Assembly (NCBI RefSeq): GCF_010093025.1
Contig: NZ_CP048114.1
Coordinates: 3,348,001 to 3,412,000 of the forward strand
Direction of reading: 5' to 3'
DNA: 64,000 nt
Source of the DNA: Edaphobacter sp. 12200R-103
GTDB taxonomy: Bacteria > Acidobacteriota > Terriglobia > Terriglobales > Acidobacteriaceae
Shown: piece by piece, positions 26,294 to 34,763 of the stretch
Layout of the letters: every line of letters starts with the position of its first letter
Numbering within the stretch: position 1 is the first letter of the stretch
The notes under the pieces: generated by a model
What the model saw: the letters and a program-made list of their open reading frames with translations, nothing else
Told to the model about the DNA's origin: nothing
The model's database searches: none
Translations under genes and position numbers: made by a program

Positions 26294-27217
26294 ATGCGTT
26301 TTCTTGCAGATTTGGCGCTCTTCGTGGAGGTTGCGAACACGCGGAATTTCGGGCGCGCGGCAGCGGCGTTGGGCATGCCCGCGTCGACGCTTTCACGACG
26401 CATCAGCGCACTTGAGCGCGAATTGGGCTTCCATCTCATTCATCGCTCGACACGGACCTTCCAATTAACTGACGCGGGCCAGGCCTGCTACGAGCAGTCC
26501 AAGGCTCTCGTCGCAGAAGCCATGCGCATTCAGGAGGATGTGACGGGGATCGCCCCCAGGGTCTCCGGACGTATCAAGGTGGGCGTGCCGTTCGATTTGG
26601 CGCAGACCATCTTCCTTCCTCTTTTCGCCCGCTACATGCTCGAACATCCTGATACGTCCATCGAGATACTTTCCATTAGCGGCCATCCCAATCTTCTTAC
26701 CGAAAGCCTCGATCTAGCGATCCTCGTCAGTCATCAGTTGCGTTTGCCTGATTCATCGTTCTGGTCCCGCCGGGTCGGTACCTTTCCTCGCCGCCTGTTT
26801 GCTTCTCAGGAATATCTTGCGAAGCACAAGAAGATTAAAGATCCGGAAGAGCTAGCCCAACACTCCTGTATCCGCCTCGTTCATGGGGAAGCCCTCAGCC
26901 AGTGGGAGTTGCGCCGGGATCGCGAACATCGGATCGTGAAGGTGAGTGGCATGGCCAGCGCAAATTCGGTGGGGATGACGGCAAAGCTGTCGAAGGAAGG
27001 CGTGGGCATTGCGGTTCTGCCCGACTTCCTGGCGACGCATCCCGGATTCGGGGACGGACTGACGAGTCTGCTCGACGACTGGCAGGCCGTTCCAGCCCAT
27101 GTCTTTGCGGTGACGCCTTCCAAGATGCAGCCTGCTCGTGTTCAGAAGCTCGTCAGCTTCATCAAAAAGCATTTCGAAACCATGCTGAACGATCTCAGTC
27201 CTGCCCGCAGATCGTAG
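26294..27217 (+). CDS. LysR family transcriptional regulator (second)
   Basis: A 307-residue LysR regulator of the common group with an N-terminal FLADLALFVEVANTRNFGRA and STLSRRISALERELGFHLIH recognition region, and an effector domain from about residue 90 (GRIKVGVPFDLAQTIFLP). It is on the same strand as the first LysR gene but is not closely related to it. I chose ATG 26294 (MRFLADL); an earlier in-frame start at 26270 has no better support. The oxidoreductase gene 170 bases downstream is a plausible target. Confidence 0.92.
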   Translation: MRFLADLALFVEVANTRNFGRAAAALGMPASTLSRRISALERELGFHLIHRSTRTFQLTDAGQACYEQSKALVAEAMRIQEDVTGIAPRVSGRIKVGVPFDLAQTIFLPLFARYMLEHPDTSIEILSISGHPNLLTESLDLAILVSHQLRLPDSSFWSRRVGTFPRRLFASQEYLAKHKKIKDPEELAQHSCIRLVHGEALSQWELRRDREHRIVKVSGMASANSVGMTAKLSKEGVGIAVLPDFLATHPGFGDGLTSLLDDWQAVPAHVFAVTPSKMQPARVQKLVSFIKKHFETMLNDLSPARRS

Positions 27218-27388
27218 CCGGACATGCCACGAATCGCCAAGGATGCTACCCCGGCCCAGCGTCCTGCTTTTCTTCCATAATCGCAATTCTGTTTTCCATT
27301 ACATATTGACGCATGTCTCCTCTCTGCCGCGTCTCTTGTACCGAACCTGCCGCGAGGTTCGCGGTGCAACTTTGAAGGGAGAAGGACA

Positions 27389-28300
27389 ATGAAAGCACTA
27401 CGCATCAATGACTATGGGGCGCCTCTTCACGTGGACGAGGTGCCGATTCCGTCTCCTGGTCCCGGACAGGTGCTGGTCGAGAACGAGTTCACGAGCATGA
27501 ACGGTGTCGATCCAGGGCGCGGTCTGGGTTTTTTGCGCCAGGTCTTCCCGCTGCAGTTTCCATGGACGCCTGGAGGCGATGTAGCGGGTCGAGTGGCTGC
27601 CGTGGGTGAAGGAGTTACGGTTTTTAAAGTGGGCGATGAAGTATTTGGCTACACAAGAGAAGCCGGCGCCTATGCCGAGTTTGTGGTCGTGAATGCTGCC
27701 AACCTGGCCCACCGACCTGCGGCCATCGCAGCCGAAGTAGCGGCCGGAATCGCACTCGTAAGTCAAACCGCGACGCAGATGTTGAGGCTCTCGAAGATCA
27801 AGGCAGGGCAGACGCTGCTGATCCTAGGCGCGTCAGGGGGTGTGGGATCGCTTGCGGTGCAGCTGGCACGAAATGCCGGAGTTCATGTGATCGCCACCGC
27901 GCGTCAGAGCAAGTCCGCTGCGCTTCAGCAGTTGGGAGTGGCACGTGTGATCGACCTTACCCGGGAACGGATGGAAGATATTGGGCAATGTGACGCTGTG
28001 CTCAATCTGGTGGGAGGAGACACGGTCGTTTCTTCCTACGCACGGGTGAAGCCGGGCGGCGTTGCGGTCACGGCGAATCGACCGCCAATCGCGGAAGAGG
28101 CCGCGCGTCTGGGGATCGAAGCCGCCTTTGTTGAGACCAACGTTACAACCGAAGGGCTGAATAGCTTCGCCATTTTAGTCACTGGGGGAAAGATCAAGCC
28201 GCAGATCGCTTCTATTGAAACACTGTGGTCCCCCGCCTCACTGTGGGAGAAGCGCGAGAGCGACGGAATAGGGAAGATCGTCTTTTCGATCCGATCCTGA
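27389..28300 (+). CDS. NADPH:quinone oxidoreductase-like protein (zinc-type ADH superfamily)
   Basis: A 303-residue medium-chain reductase lacking zinc ligands, so probably a quinone or enone reductase. It has FTSMNGVDPGRG, WTPGGDVAGRVAAVGEGV, the nucleotide motif ILGASGGVGSLAVQLARN, and the ending GKIVFSI. GGGAGAAGG lies six bases before ATG. It differs clearly from the paralogue at 10772-11749. It follows a LysR gene on the same strand. Confidence 0.9.
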   Translation: MKALRINDYGAPLHVDEVPIPSPGPGQVLVENEFTSMNGVDPGRGLGFLRQVFPLQFPWTPGGDVAGRVAAVGEGVTVFKVGDEVFGYTREAGAYAEFVVVNAANLAHRPAAIAAEVAAGIALVSQTATQMLRLSKIKAGQTLLILGASGGVGSLAVQLARNAGVHVIATARQSKSAALQQLGVARVIDLTRERMEDIGQCDAVLNLVGGDTVVSSYARVKPGGVAVTANRPPIAEEAARLGIEAAFVETNVTTEGLNSFAILVTGGKIKPQIASIETLWSPASLWEKRESDGIGKIVFSIRS

Positions 28301-28327
28301 CAAGTCGGCTTAGCGGAAGTGAAAGCC

Positions 28328-28360
28328 AAAAAAGCGGCGGCTCCGAGAAGGAACCGCCGC
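28328..28360 (-). terminator. Intrinsic terminator of the E2 gene
   Basis: On the minus strand GCGGCGGTTCC pairs with GGAGCCGCCGC (one G-T pair) around TTCTC, followed by six T. Confidence 0.88.
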
Positions 28361-28413
28361 CTGATATTGCACCGAAGGCGCGCAAAGCGCGCGTCCCGCC
28401 GTGCGCGTAGCAC

Positions 28414-30414
28414 CTAGCCGATATCTTCGGACCAGTTTTCGAGGTACTGCTTGAAGTCGGTCATGAACTTGCCGGCATCGGCTCCGTCGACGATGCGGTG
28501 ATCGAAGCCCAGCGTGAAGCGCTGAACCGTGTGGATCGCGATCGATTCGTTGCCTTCCTTGTCCGTCACGACCACGGGCTCCTTCGTCATACCGCCGATG
28601 CCCAGGATGGCGACCTGCGGCTGGTTGATGATCGGCGTTCCGAACTCCTCGCCGAAGATGCCGGAGTTGGTCAGGGTGAAGGTTCCGCCGGAGACCTCGT
28701 CGGGAGCCAGCTTCTTCGAGCGGGCGCGGTCGGCCAGGTCGATGATGGCGCGGGTTACGCCGAGGAAGTTCTTCTCCTCCGCCTGCTTGATGACCGGGAC
28801 GATCAGGCCCCACTCCAGCGCGACGGCGATGCCGACGTTGATGTTCTTGTTGTAAAGGATGGCATCGCCCTTGACCGAGGAGTTGACCACCGGATGCTTG
28901 CGCAGCGCGACCACGGCAGCGCGGGTGATGAACGGCATGTAGGTCAGCTTGACGCCGTTGCGCTGCTCGTACTTGTTCTTCTCCTTCTCGCGCAGCTTGA
29001 CGATGCGGGTCATATCGACCTTGAAGACGGTGTGGACGTGCGGCGAGGTCCGCTTGGATTCGACCATGCGCTGCGCGATGATGGTGCGCATCTTCGACAT
29101 GGGGACCAGCTCGCCGGGCTGCGGCTGAGCGGCGGCCGGAGAAGCCGCCTTAGGCGCCGATGGAGTTGGCGCTGAAGATGGGGCACCCGGTGTTGTGGCT
29201 GCACCCGTTGTTGCGGCGGCAGCAGGAGCAGCAACGGCGGCAGGCTTCGCGCCGCCAGACAGGTGGCCGAGGATGTCTTCCTTGGTGATGCGTCCGGCAG
29301 ATCCCGTTCCCGCGACCTGCGAGAGGTCCACGTTGTTCTCCGAGGCGATCTTGCGAACCAGCGGCGACGAGCGTCCGCGCTCCCCGACAGAAGCCGAGCC
29401 CACCATCGTCTCCGATGAAGCCGGAGCCGAAGATGGGGCACCCGTAGTTGCGGCAGGGGCTAGGGCGGCAGCAGCCTGACCTGCGCCTCCGCCGATGACG
29501 GCGACCACGGTATTAATCCCGACGGTAGCGCCTTCCTGCACCTTAATCTCGGTCAGGGTTCCGGCGGCAGGCGAAGGAATCTCCGCATCGACCTTGTCGG
29601 TCGAGATCTCGAAGATCGGCTCGTCACGCTGGACGGTGTCACCCACCTTCTTCAGCCACTTGGTGATGGTGCCTTCGGTGATGGATTCGCCCATCTGCGG
29701 CATCAGGACCTCGGTGCCCGGTCCGGCAGCGGCCGAGCCCACCTTAGCCTCCGGCGTTGCCGGGGCACCCGTTGTTGCGGCGGGTGCAGGGGCCGGGGCG
29801 GCGGCAGCCTTGCCAGCGCCTCCGCCAATCACGGCGACCACGGTATTAATCCCGACAGTAGCGCCTTCCTGCACCTTAATCTCGGTCAGGGTTCCGGCGG
29901 CAGGCGAAGGAATCTCCGCATCGACCTTGTCGGTCGAGATCTCGAAGATCGGTTCGTCACGCTGGACGGTATCGCCCACTTTTTTCAGCCACTTGGTGAT
30001 GGTGCCCTCGGTGATCGATTCGCCCATCTGCGGCATTAGAACCTCGGTGCTGGAGCCCTCGGAGGCAGCAGCAGGGGTAGCCGGAGCAGCCGCAGGCTCC
30101 GATGCCGCCGGGCTCGCCTGCGCGGGTGCCGGAGCCGCAGTGGCGGCAGGAGCGGCAGCCGCTGCGGAAGCACCGCCAGCGCTCTCAATGATGGCGACGA
30201 CGGTGTTAATGCCGACCGTGGCGCCTTCCGCCACCTTAATCTCTTTCAGCACGCCGGCCTCGGGCGAAGGAATCTCGGCATCGACCTTGTCGGTCGAGAT
30301 CTCAAACAGCGGCTCATCGCGCTGGATGGGATCGCCCGGCTTCTTGAGCCACTTGGTGATGGTGCCTTCCGTGATGGATTCTCCCATCTGCGGCATAAGT
30401 ACGTCAGTCGGCAT
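28414..30414 (-). CDS. sucB: 2-oxo acid dehydrogenase E2 with three lipoyl domains
   Basis: Core acyltransferase of a 2-oxo acid dehydrogenase complex, most likely 2-oxoglutarate (the MPQMGESITEGT type). The 666-residue protein has lipoyl domains at about 1-80, 122-200 and 233-311, with the lipoyl Lys in STDKVDAE at 43, 163 and 274. The E3/E1-binding domain is at about 349-386 and the catalytic domain at about 440-666, with HRIVDG near 639. Lipoyl domains 2 and 3 are almost identical in DNA. Ala/Pro linkers after domains 2 and 3 and after the binding domain carry family B repeat-like DNA. The start at 30414 has GAGGGAG ahead. Succinyl versus branched-chain specificity is not proven. Confidence 0.92.
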   Translation of the reverse strand: MPTDVLMPQMGESITEGTITKWLKKPGDPIQRDEPLFEISTDKVDAEIPSPEAGVLKEIKVAEGATVGINTVVAIIESAGGASAAAAAPAATAAPAPAQASPAASEPAAAPATPAAASEGSSTEVLMPQMGESITEGTITKWLKKVGDTVQRDEPIFEISTDKVDAEIPSPAAGTLTEIKVQEGATVGINTVVAVIGGGAGKAAAAPAPAPAATTGAPATPEAKVGSAAAGPGTEVLMPQMGESITEGTITKWLKKVGDTVQRDEPIFEISTDKVDAEIPSPAAGTLTEIKVQEGATVGINTVVAVIGGGAGQAAAALAPAATTGAPSSAPASSETMVGSASVGERGRSSPLVRKIASENNVDLSQVAGTGSAGRITKEDILGHLSGGAKPAAVAAPAAAATTGAATTPGAPSSAPTPSAPKAASPAAAQPQPGELVPMSKMRTIIAQRMVESKRTSPHVHTVFKVDMTRIVKLREKEKNKYEQRNGVKLTYMPFITRAAVVALRKHPVVNSSVKGDAILYNKNINVGIAVALEWGLIVPVIKQAEEKNFLGVTRAIIDLADRARSKKLAPDEVSGGTFTLTNSGIFGEEFGTPIINQPQVAILGIGGMTKEPVVVTDKEGNESIAIHTVQRFTLGFDHRIVDGADAGKFMTDFKQYLENWSEDIG
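29135..29207 (-). repeat. Family B-like sequence inside the E2 coding region (third linker)
   Basis: Minus strand: CAGCCACAACACCGGGTGCC, CCATCTTCAG, then GCCTAAGGCGGC. The outer blocks and flank match intergenic copies. It encodes the AATTPGAPSSAP linker. Confidence 0.6.
29396..29456 (-). repeat. Family B-like sequence inside the E2 coding region (second linker)
   Basis: Minus strand: GGGTGCCCCATCTTCG, a loop containing CGGCTTCATCG, then GATGGTGGG. The loop block is shared with the intergenic copy at 62001. It encodes GAPSSAPASSETMVGS. Confidence 0.65.
29733..29785 (-). repeat. Family B-like sequence inside the E2 coding region (first linker)
   Basis: Minus strand: CAACAACGGGTGCCCC, a GGCAACGCCGGA loop, then GGCTAAGGTGGGC. 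The right block GCTAAGGTGGG is identical to intergenic copies. It encodes GAPATPEAKVGS. Confidence 0.65.
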
Positions 30415-30600
30415 GTATTTCTCCCTCAAACAGTTACGGGCGGGGCACTTGAACGGCACTCCGTCCTGGCCCGGCCGAACCGGGCATACGAATCGGATTA
30501 TACGGTGATTTCAACAGGGCTGGCGCGGTTCGGGTGCGGTTAGCGAACCGTTTGGCCCGCGAGTGCGACCAGGTCAATCCGGAAAGATCGCCCGCACCCT

Positions 30601-30921
30601 TTACAAGAGCCGTACCAGTGGGGGGAAGGTCAGGAGAAGGCCACCTCCCAGTAACACCAACGCGACCTTTACCGCGAAGGAGGAAGACGGCGGTCGCCTG
30701 CTCCAGAGATACGACAACGCTGCCCACGACAGGAGAAAGATCAGAGTGCCGAAGACAAGCACCCCGCTCAGCGCTCCCGACGGCGGATACACGCCAAGCA
30801 GACGGTTGATCGCCGGACTGCTGTTGCCCAGAAGATAGAGCAGACCGAAGGCGAAGCACCCGGCCGACGATGCCACCAGCATGGAGCAGGCCGCCACGTA
30901 GTTCGGAAGGTCTTTGTTCAT
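30601..30921 (-). CDS. Small membrane protein, unknown
   Basis: A 106-residue protein with three or four hydrophobic segments: VAACSMLVASSAGCFAFGLL, GALSGVLVFGTLIFLLSWAA and VALVLLGGGLLLTFPPLVRL. I do not recognise it. Its ATG overlaps the stop of the upstream membrane protein gene by four bases (ATGA), so the two are coupled. It lies between lipB and the E2 gene on the same strand, but no link to lipoylation can be seen in the protein. Confidence 0.72.
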   Translation of the reverse strand: MNKDLPNYVAACSMLVASSAGCFAFGLLYLLGNSSPAINRLLGVYPPSGALSGVLVFGTLIFLLSWAALSYLWSRRPPSSSFAVKVALVLLGGGLLLTFPPLVRLL

Positions 30922-31466
30922 CGCGCCTCCATGGCTGAAACCGCCGCTGCATCCGTAACTGGAGCCGCCTTGTTCAGAAATGCTCCTGTGAGCCCGGCGA
31001 TCCCGGTGGCGAAGAGCGCGGTCGCTGCAAAGACAAGGACTCCGAGACGGAGCGGCGGGTGTTCGCGCAGAGCGGTGCGGCAGCGCGTCAGAAGGTAGAC
31101 TGCGGCCATAAAGGCAAGCGGCGCAATCAGGGCTACGTGTTCCTTCCACTCCATGCCGAGCGAATGAAGCGGTGCTGTCGAAGCATGCGAGAGAAGGAGC
31201 GTTCGCGGATACCTATGGATGTCCGCGCCGGCAGGCTGAGGAGCCCGGTACCACGGATAGACCAGAAAGGTCCCGCTGAGCACAGCGGCCCATCCGAAGA
31301 TAGCCGCACCGGCAAGATAGAAGCGCTCCCAGAGGGGAAGAGTCTCCGGCAGGGGCTGATGCCTGTGATAGCGAAGGCTCTCAAGGAGCAGAGCATACGA
31401 CGCCAGCAGAAAAAAGACCCCGAAGAACAGGCCGTGCAGTTCTGTCCACAGCGGATGATGGCCCAT
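30918..31466 (-). CDS. Four-span membrane protein, unknown
   Basis: A 182-residue protein with about four membrane segments: LHGLFFGVFFLLASYALLLE, YLAGAAIFGWAAVLSGTFLV, HVALIAPLAFMAAVYLLT and LGVLVFAATALFATGIAGLT. Several His residues lie near segment ends (GHHPLWTELHG, LLLSHAS, PLHSLGMEWKEH), which could bind heme or metal. This is inference only. ATG 31466 is chosen because the text before it looks like intergenic repeat DNA. Confidence 0.72.
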   Translation of the reverse strand: MGHHPLWTELHGLFFGVFFLLASYALLLESLRYHRHQPLPETLPLWERFYLAGAAIFGWAAVLSGTFLVYPWYRAPQPAGADIHRYPRTLLLSHASTAPLHSLGMEWKEHVALIAPLAFMAAVYLLTRCRTALREHPPLRLGVLVFAATALFATGIAGLTGAFLNKAAPVTDAAAVSAMEAR

Positions 31467-31920
31467 CTCGATCGAAACCCCTCCAGAAGCAATGTAGCTT
31501 ATGCCGAATGTAGCCGATCGAAGGCAACAGGTAAATGAAAGGTTCCGGGGCGTGCCATCCAACGTACCGTTCTTGCTTTCTACCGAAAGTCCCGGACAGG
31601 ACCGGAAAGCAGCAGATTTCTCCACGACGCGCTCAAAGCGCTCCGATCGGAATGACACTTTCTGAAGAGGAACGGGACGAATCGTCTAGTTGGTGGATCC
31701 GAGGTTCGTTGAAGGATAACCGCAGATCTTTCGACTCCGTTTGGCCCAAAAACGGCCAAACTCCGCTCAAGATGACACTGCAAAATAGGGTGCGAACTTA
31801 AGACTCAAGACACTTAGGAGCAATTTTGCCGACACGCCTGGAACCGGCAGATGAATTTGACGACACCGCCTGGCCTGTTAAATCTCGGCAAAAAATATCG
31901 CGGAGCAGTGACCGCCGCTC
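31467..31920. other. Intergenic region between lipB and membrane protein genes
   Basis: About 450 bases without a gene. It has a partial A-like fragment (31635-31668, GACGCGCTCAAAGCGCTCCG then GGAATGACAC) and a full family A copy (31721-31779). The left end should hold the promoter of the two membrane protein genes. Confidence 0.5.
31721..31779 (-). repeat. Family A hairpin repeat with TTTGGCC inner stem
   Basis: CGCAGATCTTTCGACTCCG, inner arms TTTGGCC and GGCCAAA, then CTCCGCTCAAGATGACAC. The outer arm ATCTT pairs with AAGAT, a compensated change from ATCCT/AGGAT. Confidence 0.8.
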
Positions 31921-32667
31921 CTACAGAGCCGCAACGCCCAGCAATGCATCGAGCGAGCCGGCAAGAATCTGGCGCTCAAAGACGCGTCCGAACGCACGTC
32001 CGGTCGAGTGGGTGGCATTCTCCATGGTCGGCTGCCGCGAGGGATCGTCCGTCGCCTGGGCCTCGAGCTCGAGGCTTGTGACTGTCCGGTCGGTGATGCC
32101 GCAGGGAACGATCAGGTTGAAGTCCCTCAGGTCGGTCGTCACATTCAGCGCAAAGCCATGCGAGGTCACGCCCTGTGAGACATGGATGCCCATTGCGCAG
32201 ATCTTCTTCTCCTCGACGGAGCCCGAGGCGATCGTCCAGACGCCGGTGCGTTTTGCGATGCGCTGCGCCGGGACACCGAAGTCGTAACAGACGCGAATGA
32301 TGACCTCTTCCAGCAATCGCATGAAGTCGACGGGGCCAAGGTGCGGACCTTTCTTGCCGGGAAGATCGCCGCGCAGGTCGAAGATGGGGTAGCCGACGAG
32401 CTGACCGGGGCCGTGATAAGTGACGTCGCCGCCGCGATTGATCTCGTGCAGCTCGACGCCGCGTGCTGCGAGCAGGTCGTCGTTGGCCAGGATGTTCTCG
32501 CGGTGCGAGTTGCGGCCGAGGGTGAGCACGGGCGGGTGCTCGAGCAGCAGCAGTGTGTCGCCAATCCGCCCAGACTTCCGCGCCTCCACGACTTGCCGCT
32601 GCGCTTCCAGCCCCTTTGCATACGGTACACGCCCCAGCTCCAGCAGATGAATGTAACCTTGGCTCAC
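31921..32667 (-). CDS. lipB: Octanoyltransferase (lipoate biosynthesis)
   Basis: Moves octanoyl from acyl carrier protein to the lipoyl Lys of E2 and GcvH proteins. The 248-residue sequence shows LEHPPVLTLGR, RGGDVTYHGPGQLVGYPI, ICAMGIHVSQGVTSHGFALN and PCGI with the catalytic Cys. It is on the same strand as the E2 gene and lpd, so the window groups a lipoylated protein, its lipoylation enzyme and the E3. lipA is not in the window. Confidence 0.95.
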   Translation of the reverse strand: MSQGYIHLLELGRVPYAKGLEAQRQVVEARKSGRIGDTLLLLEHPPVLTLGRNSHRENILANDDLLAARGVELHEINRGGDVTYHGPGQLVGYPIFDLRGDLPGKKGPHLGPVDFMRLLEEVIIRVCYDFGVPAQRIAKRTGVWTIASGSVEEKKICAMGIHVSQGVTSHGFALNVTTDLRDFNLIVPCGITDRTVTSLELEAQATDDPSRQPTMENATHSTGRAFGRVFERQILAGSLDALLGVAAL

Positions 32668-32711
32668 AGCTCTATTATCCGCTGATCTACTCGAGCTGCG
32701 AAAAAGGTTGG

Positions 32712-34763
32712 TTACTCGAAGAAAGATCCCAGCTCGATGAGTTCTTCCTTTTGAGGAGGTGCAACTTCATCCAGCGGAAGCACGCCACAGTCCATCAGGA
32801 ACCCTGCCGTGCGGTCGAAGTCCTCGGGCACATTCGTCGCATCGTCGGAAGAGCCCTCCGGAACATAGATCACCATCCCCTGTCGGGCTCGAGTGAGCAG
32901 CACACGGTAAGCATTCTTTCGATACTTTCTCTTGTCCGGGCTCTTGACCTCCGTCCACTTGCTCATGGGCCCATGGCGAAGCGTCCGCAGACGCCATTCG
33001 CCTCCGCTCCAGATCATGTCTCCACCCCAGCAAAGACCGATCCAATCCAGCTCAAGCCCCTGAATCTCGAACTCCGTTGCAAAGACTTCACAACGATAGC
33101 TGGAGCGCACATCGGTGGAGGGGGCCAGATACCAATGCTCCCATGGATATTCCGCGTGGAAGGATGAGCTCGGCTCCAGGCCCTCACTTCGCAGCCGCGC
33201 AGCACCCGACGACCCGACCAGGCCATAGCGAGTCTCTCCACGCCGCTGTGCGTGCAGATGCTCTCGCATTTTGGTCAGACTCCTCGTCAAAAATAGAGGG
33301 AATCGCTTCGACACCTCTAATTTTGAGGCCGCAACTGCATCTCCCTCAACGACGTGGTTGACCCAGGTTGCCAACGTCTCAGCCCGATGACTGCGATTCG
33401 AGGTTCGCAAGTGCAAATGCTCATGGGTCACAACGCTAAGATCAGCATTGGAATCCGTAAAGAGTTTCTGCTCAGCCGTCGAAGGGCCACCTGTCAACAC
33501 CTCTGGCGACGCATAAATGGTCCAACGTTTCTTGCTGTCTCCGAGTGCGCGGCCCCACTCTTCGAGACCCGCCTCTCCGTCATTGATCTCCTGCCCGCCG
33601 CCTATCAGCGCGACAACAAAGGACCAGTCCTCGTGCCGCTCCATAATGCTGAGAAGCATCTCCGGCTCTGAATAATCGCGCTTGAACTTCTTCAGGTTCT
33701 GCGCACGATTCCAAGCACGCTGCGCTTCATCAAAGATGATCGCGTGGTTCGAGGGAGCGCCCTTGTCCTGGTCCGTGTAGGCCCGAGCAAAGATATGCAC
33801 GTTTTCGATGAGCGTTCTCGCATGCTCCTTGGCCTCGTGCGCCCGCACACCCTGGCGCATGCTCTCCTGCGTGAACAGATGCTGCAGAACCATCACCAGC
33901 GGCCCGTTTCCGCTCATAAAGTGGATCGGATTATCGCGGTTCTCCGAAGCGTGCGCCAGTCCCAGGCCGACCAGAGTCTTGCCTGATCCAGGCACGCCCG
34001 TTAGGAAGCAGATCGCATGATGCTTTTGTTCGCGAGCGAGGTTCATGTAGTCCTGGATCGTCTGGCGCACCGACTCAATCTCATGCTCCGAAGCCTCTGA
34101 CTGCGCAACCGCTCCCACCGATAGGCCGGACTTGAGCGCAAGTGCCGCCTCGATGATGCTGGGCACCGGAAAATACGGACTACGCTCCCACTCCTCCACG
34201 GCCAACTGGCCTTCAGCGTGTCGTTCAATCTCCAGCAGCAAAGGAGCGAGGTGCTCCCACGAACAGGTCATGACCGGTGCGATCCAGTGGAAAGGCATCT
34301 GCGGATAAAGCTCTCTCTGGCTCAACGCAACAAGATCGGGCATTGATCCTTGAGCCGAGACTAATACCGGCACAATGCGGCGATTCGCCGAAGCTTTGTG
34401 GAAGTAGTGAAGCAGAAGCAAGTATGTATCAACCTGCTGTCTGGCCGCAGAGGAAAGATCGCTCGTCTTCGCCTCGATGATGACGATTACGTCGCGAACC
34501 AACAGAACTACGTCGATCCTGCGCGCCTTTCGCGGCACCTCAAACTCCAGGACGACTCCCCATCTGTTTGCATCTGGTGTGCGAGCAACACAACTCCGCA
34601 ACGTCTTCTGCAGGTGCTCTAAATCCCGCTGCCACGTGAGTGTCTGTTCGGTGTACTGCGAGGTGTATCCGTCTCCGGCGTACGAGGTCGCAAGCCTCGC
34701 TAAGAGGAACTCCGGGGACTCGTGCAGGAACTGCTCAACTTCTGCGAGATAGAAGGAGGCCAT
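32712..34763 (-). CDS. DUF2075 (COG3410) helicase with N-terminal nuclease-like domain
   Basis: A 683-residue protein of the DUF2075/Schlafen-3-like helicase family. The N-terminus has a PD-(D/E)xK-type motif: D84 in RRIDVVLLVR and E97-A-K99 in VIIEAKT. The ATPase part has Walker A GVPGSGKT (256-263), Walker B IIFDEAQRAW (D345-E346) and the late helicase block NAYRVLLTRARQGMVIYVP. This layout suggests a DNA- or RNA-acting nuclease-helicase, possibly in phage defence, although that role is inference. The start at 34763 (MASFYLAEVEQFL) matches the family N-terminus; the frame stays open upstream into a hairpin repeat. Its plus-strand skew differs from lipB beside it. Confidence 0.85.
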   Translation of the reverse strand: MASFYLAEVEQFLHESPEFLLARLATSYAGDGYTSQYTEQTLTWQRDLEHLQKTLRSCVARTPDANRWGVVLEFEVPRKARRIDVVLLVRDVIVIIEAKTSDLSSAARQQVDTYLLLLHYFHKASANRRIVPVLVSAQGSMPDLVALSQRELYPQMPFHWIAPVMTCSWEHLAPLLLEIERHAEGQLAVEEWERSPYFPVPSIIEAALALKSGLSVGAVAQSEASEHEIESVRQTIQDYMNLAREQKHHAICFLTGVPGSGKTLVGLGLAHASENRDNPIHFMSGNGPLVMVLQHLFTQESMRQGVRAHEAKEHARTLIENVHIFARAYTDQDKGAPSNHAIIFDEAQRAWNRAQNLKKFKRDYSEPEMLLSIMERHEDWSFVVALIGGGQEINDGEAGLEEWGRALGDSKKRWTIYASPEVLTGGPSTAEQKLFTDSNADLSVVTHEHLHLRTSNRSHRAETLATWVNHVVEGDAVAASKLEVSKRFPLFLTRSLTKMREHLHAQRRGETRYGLVGSSGAARLRSEGLEPSSSFHAEYPWEHWYLAPSTDVRSSYRCEVFATEFEIQGLELDWIGLCWGGDMIWSGGEWRLRTLRHGPMSKWTEVKSPDKRKYRKNAYRVLLTRARQGMVIYVPEGSSDDATNVPEDFDRTAGFLMDCGVLPLDEVAPPQKEELIELGSFFE

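Noticed and set aside
31640..31920. dif-like recombination site near the skew change
   Set aside because: No 28-base palindromic XerCD-type sequence could be recognised by eye, so the terminus idea lacks this support.
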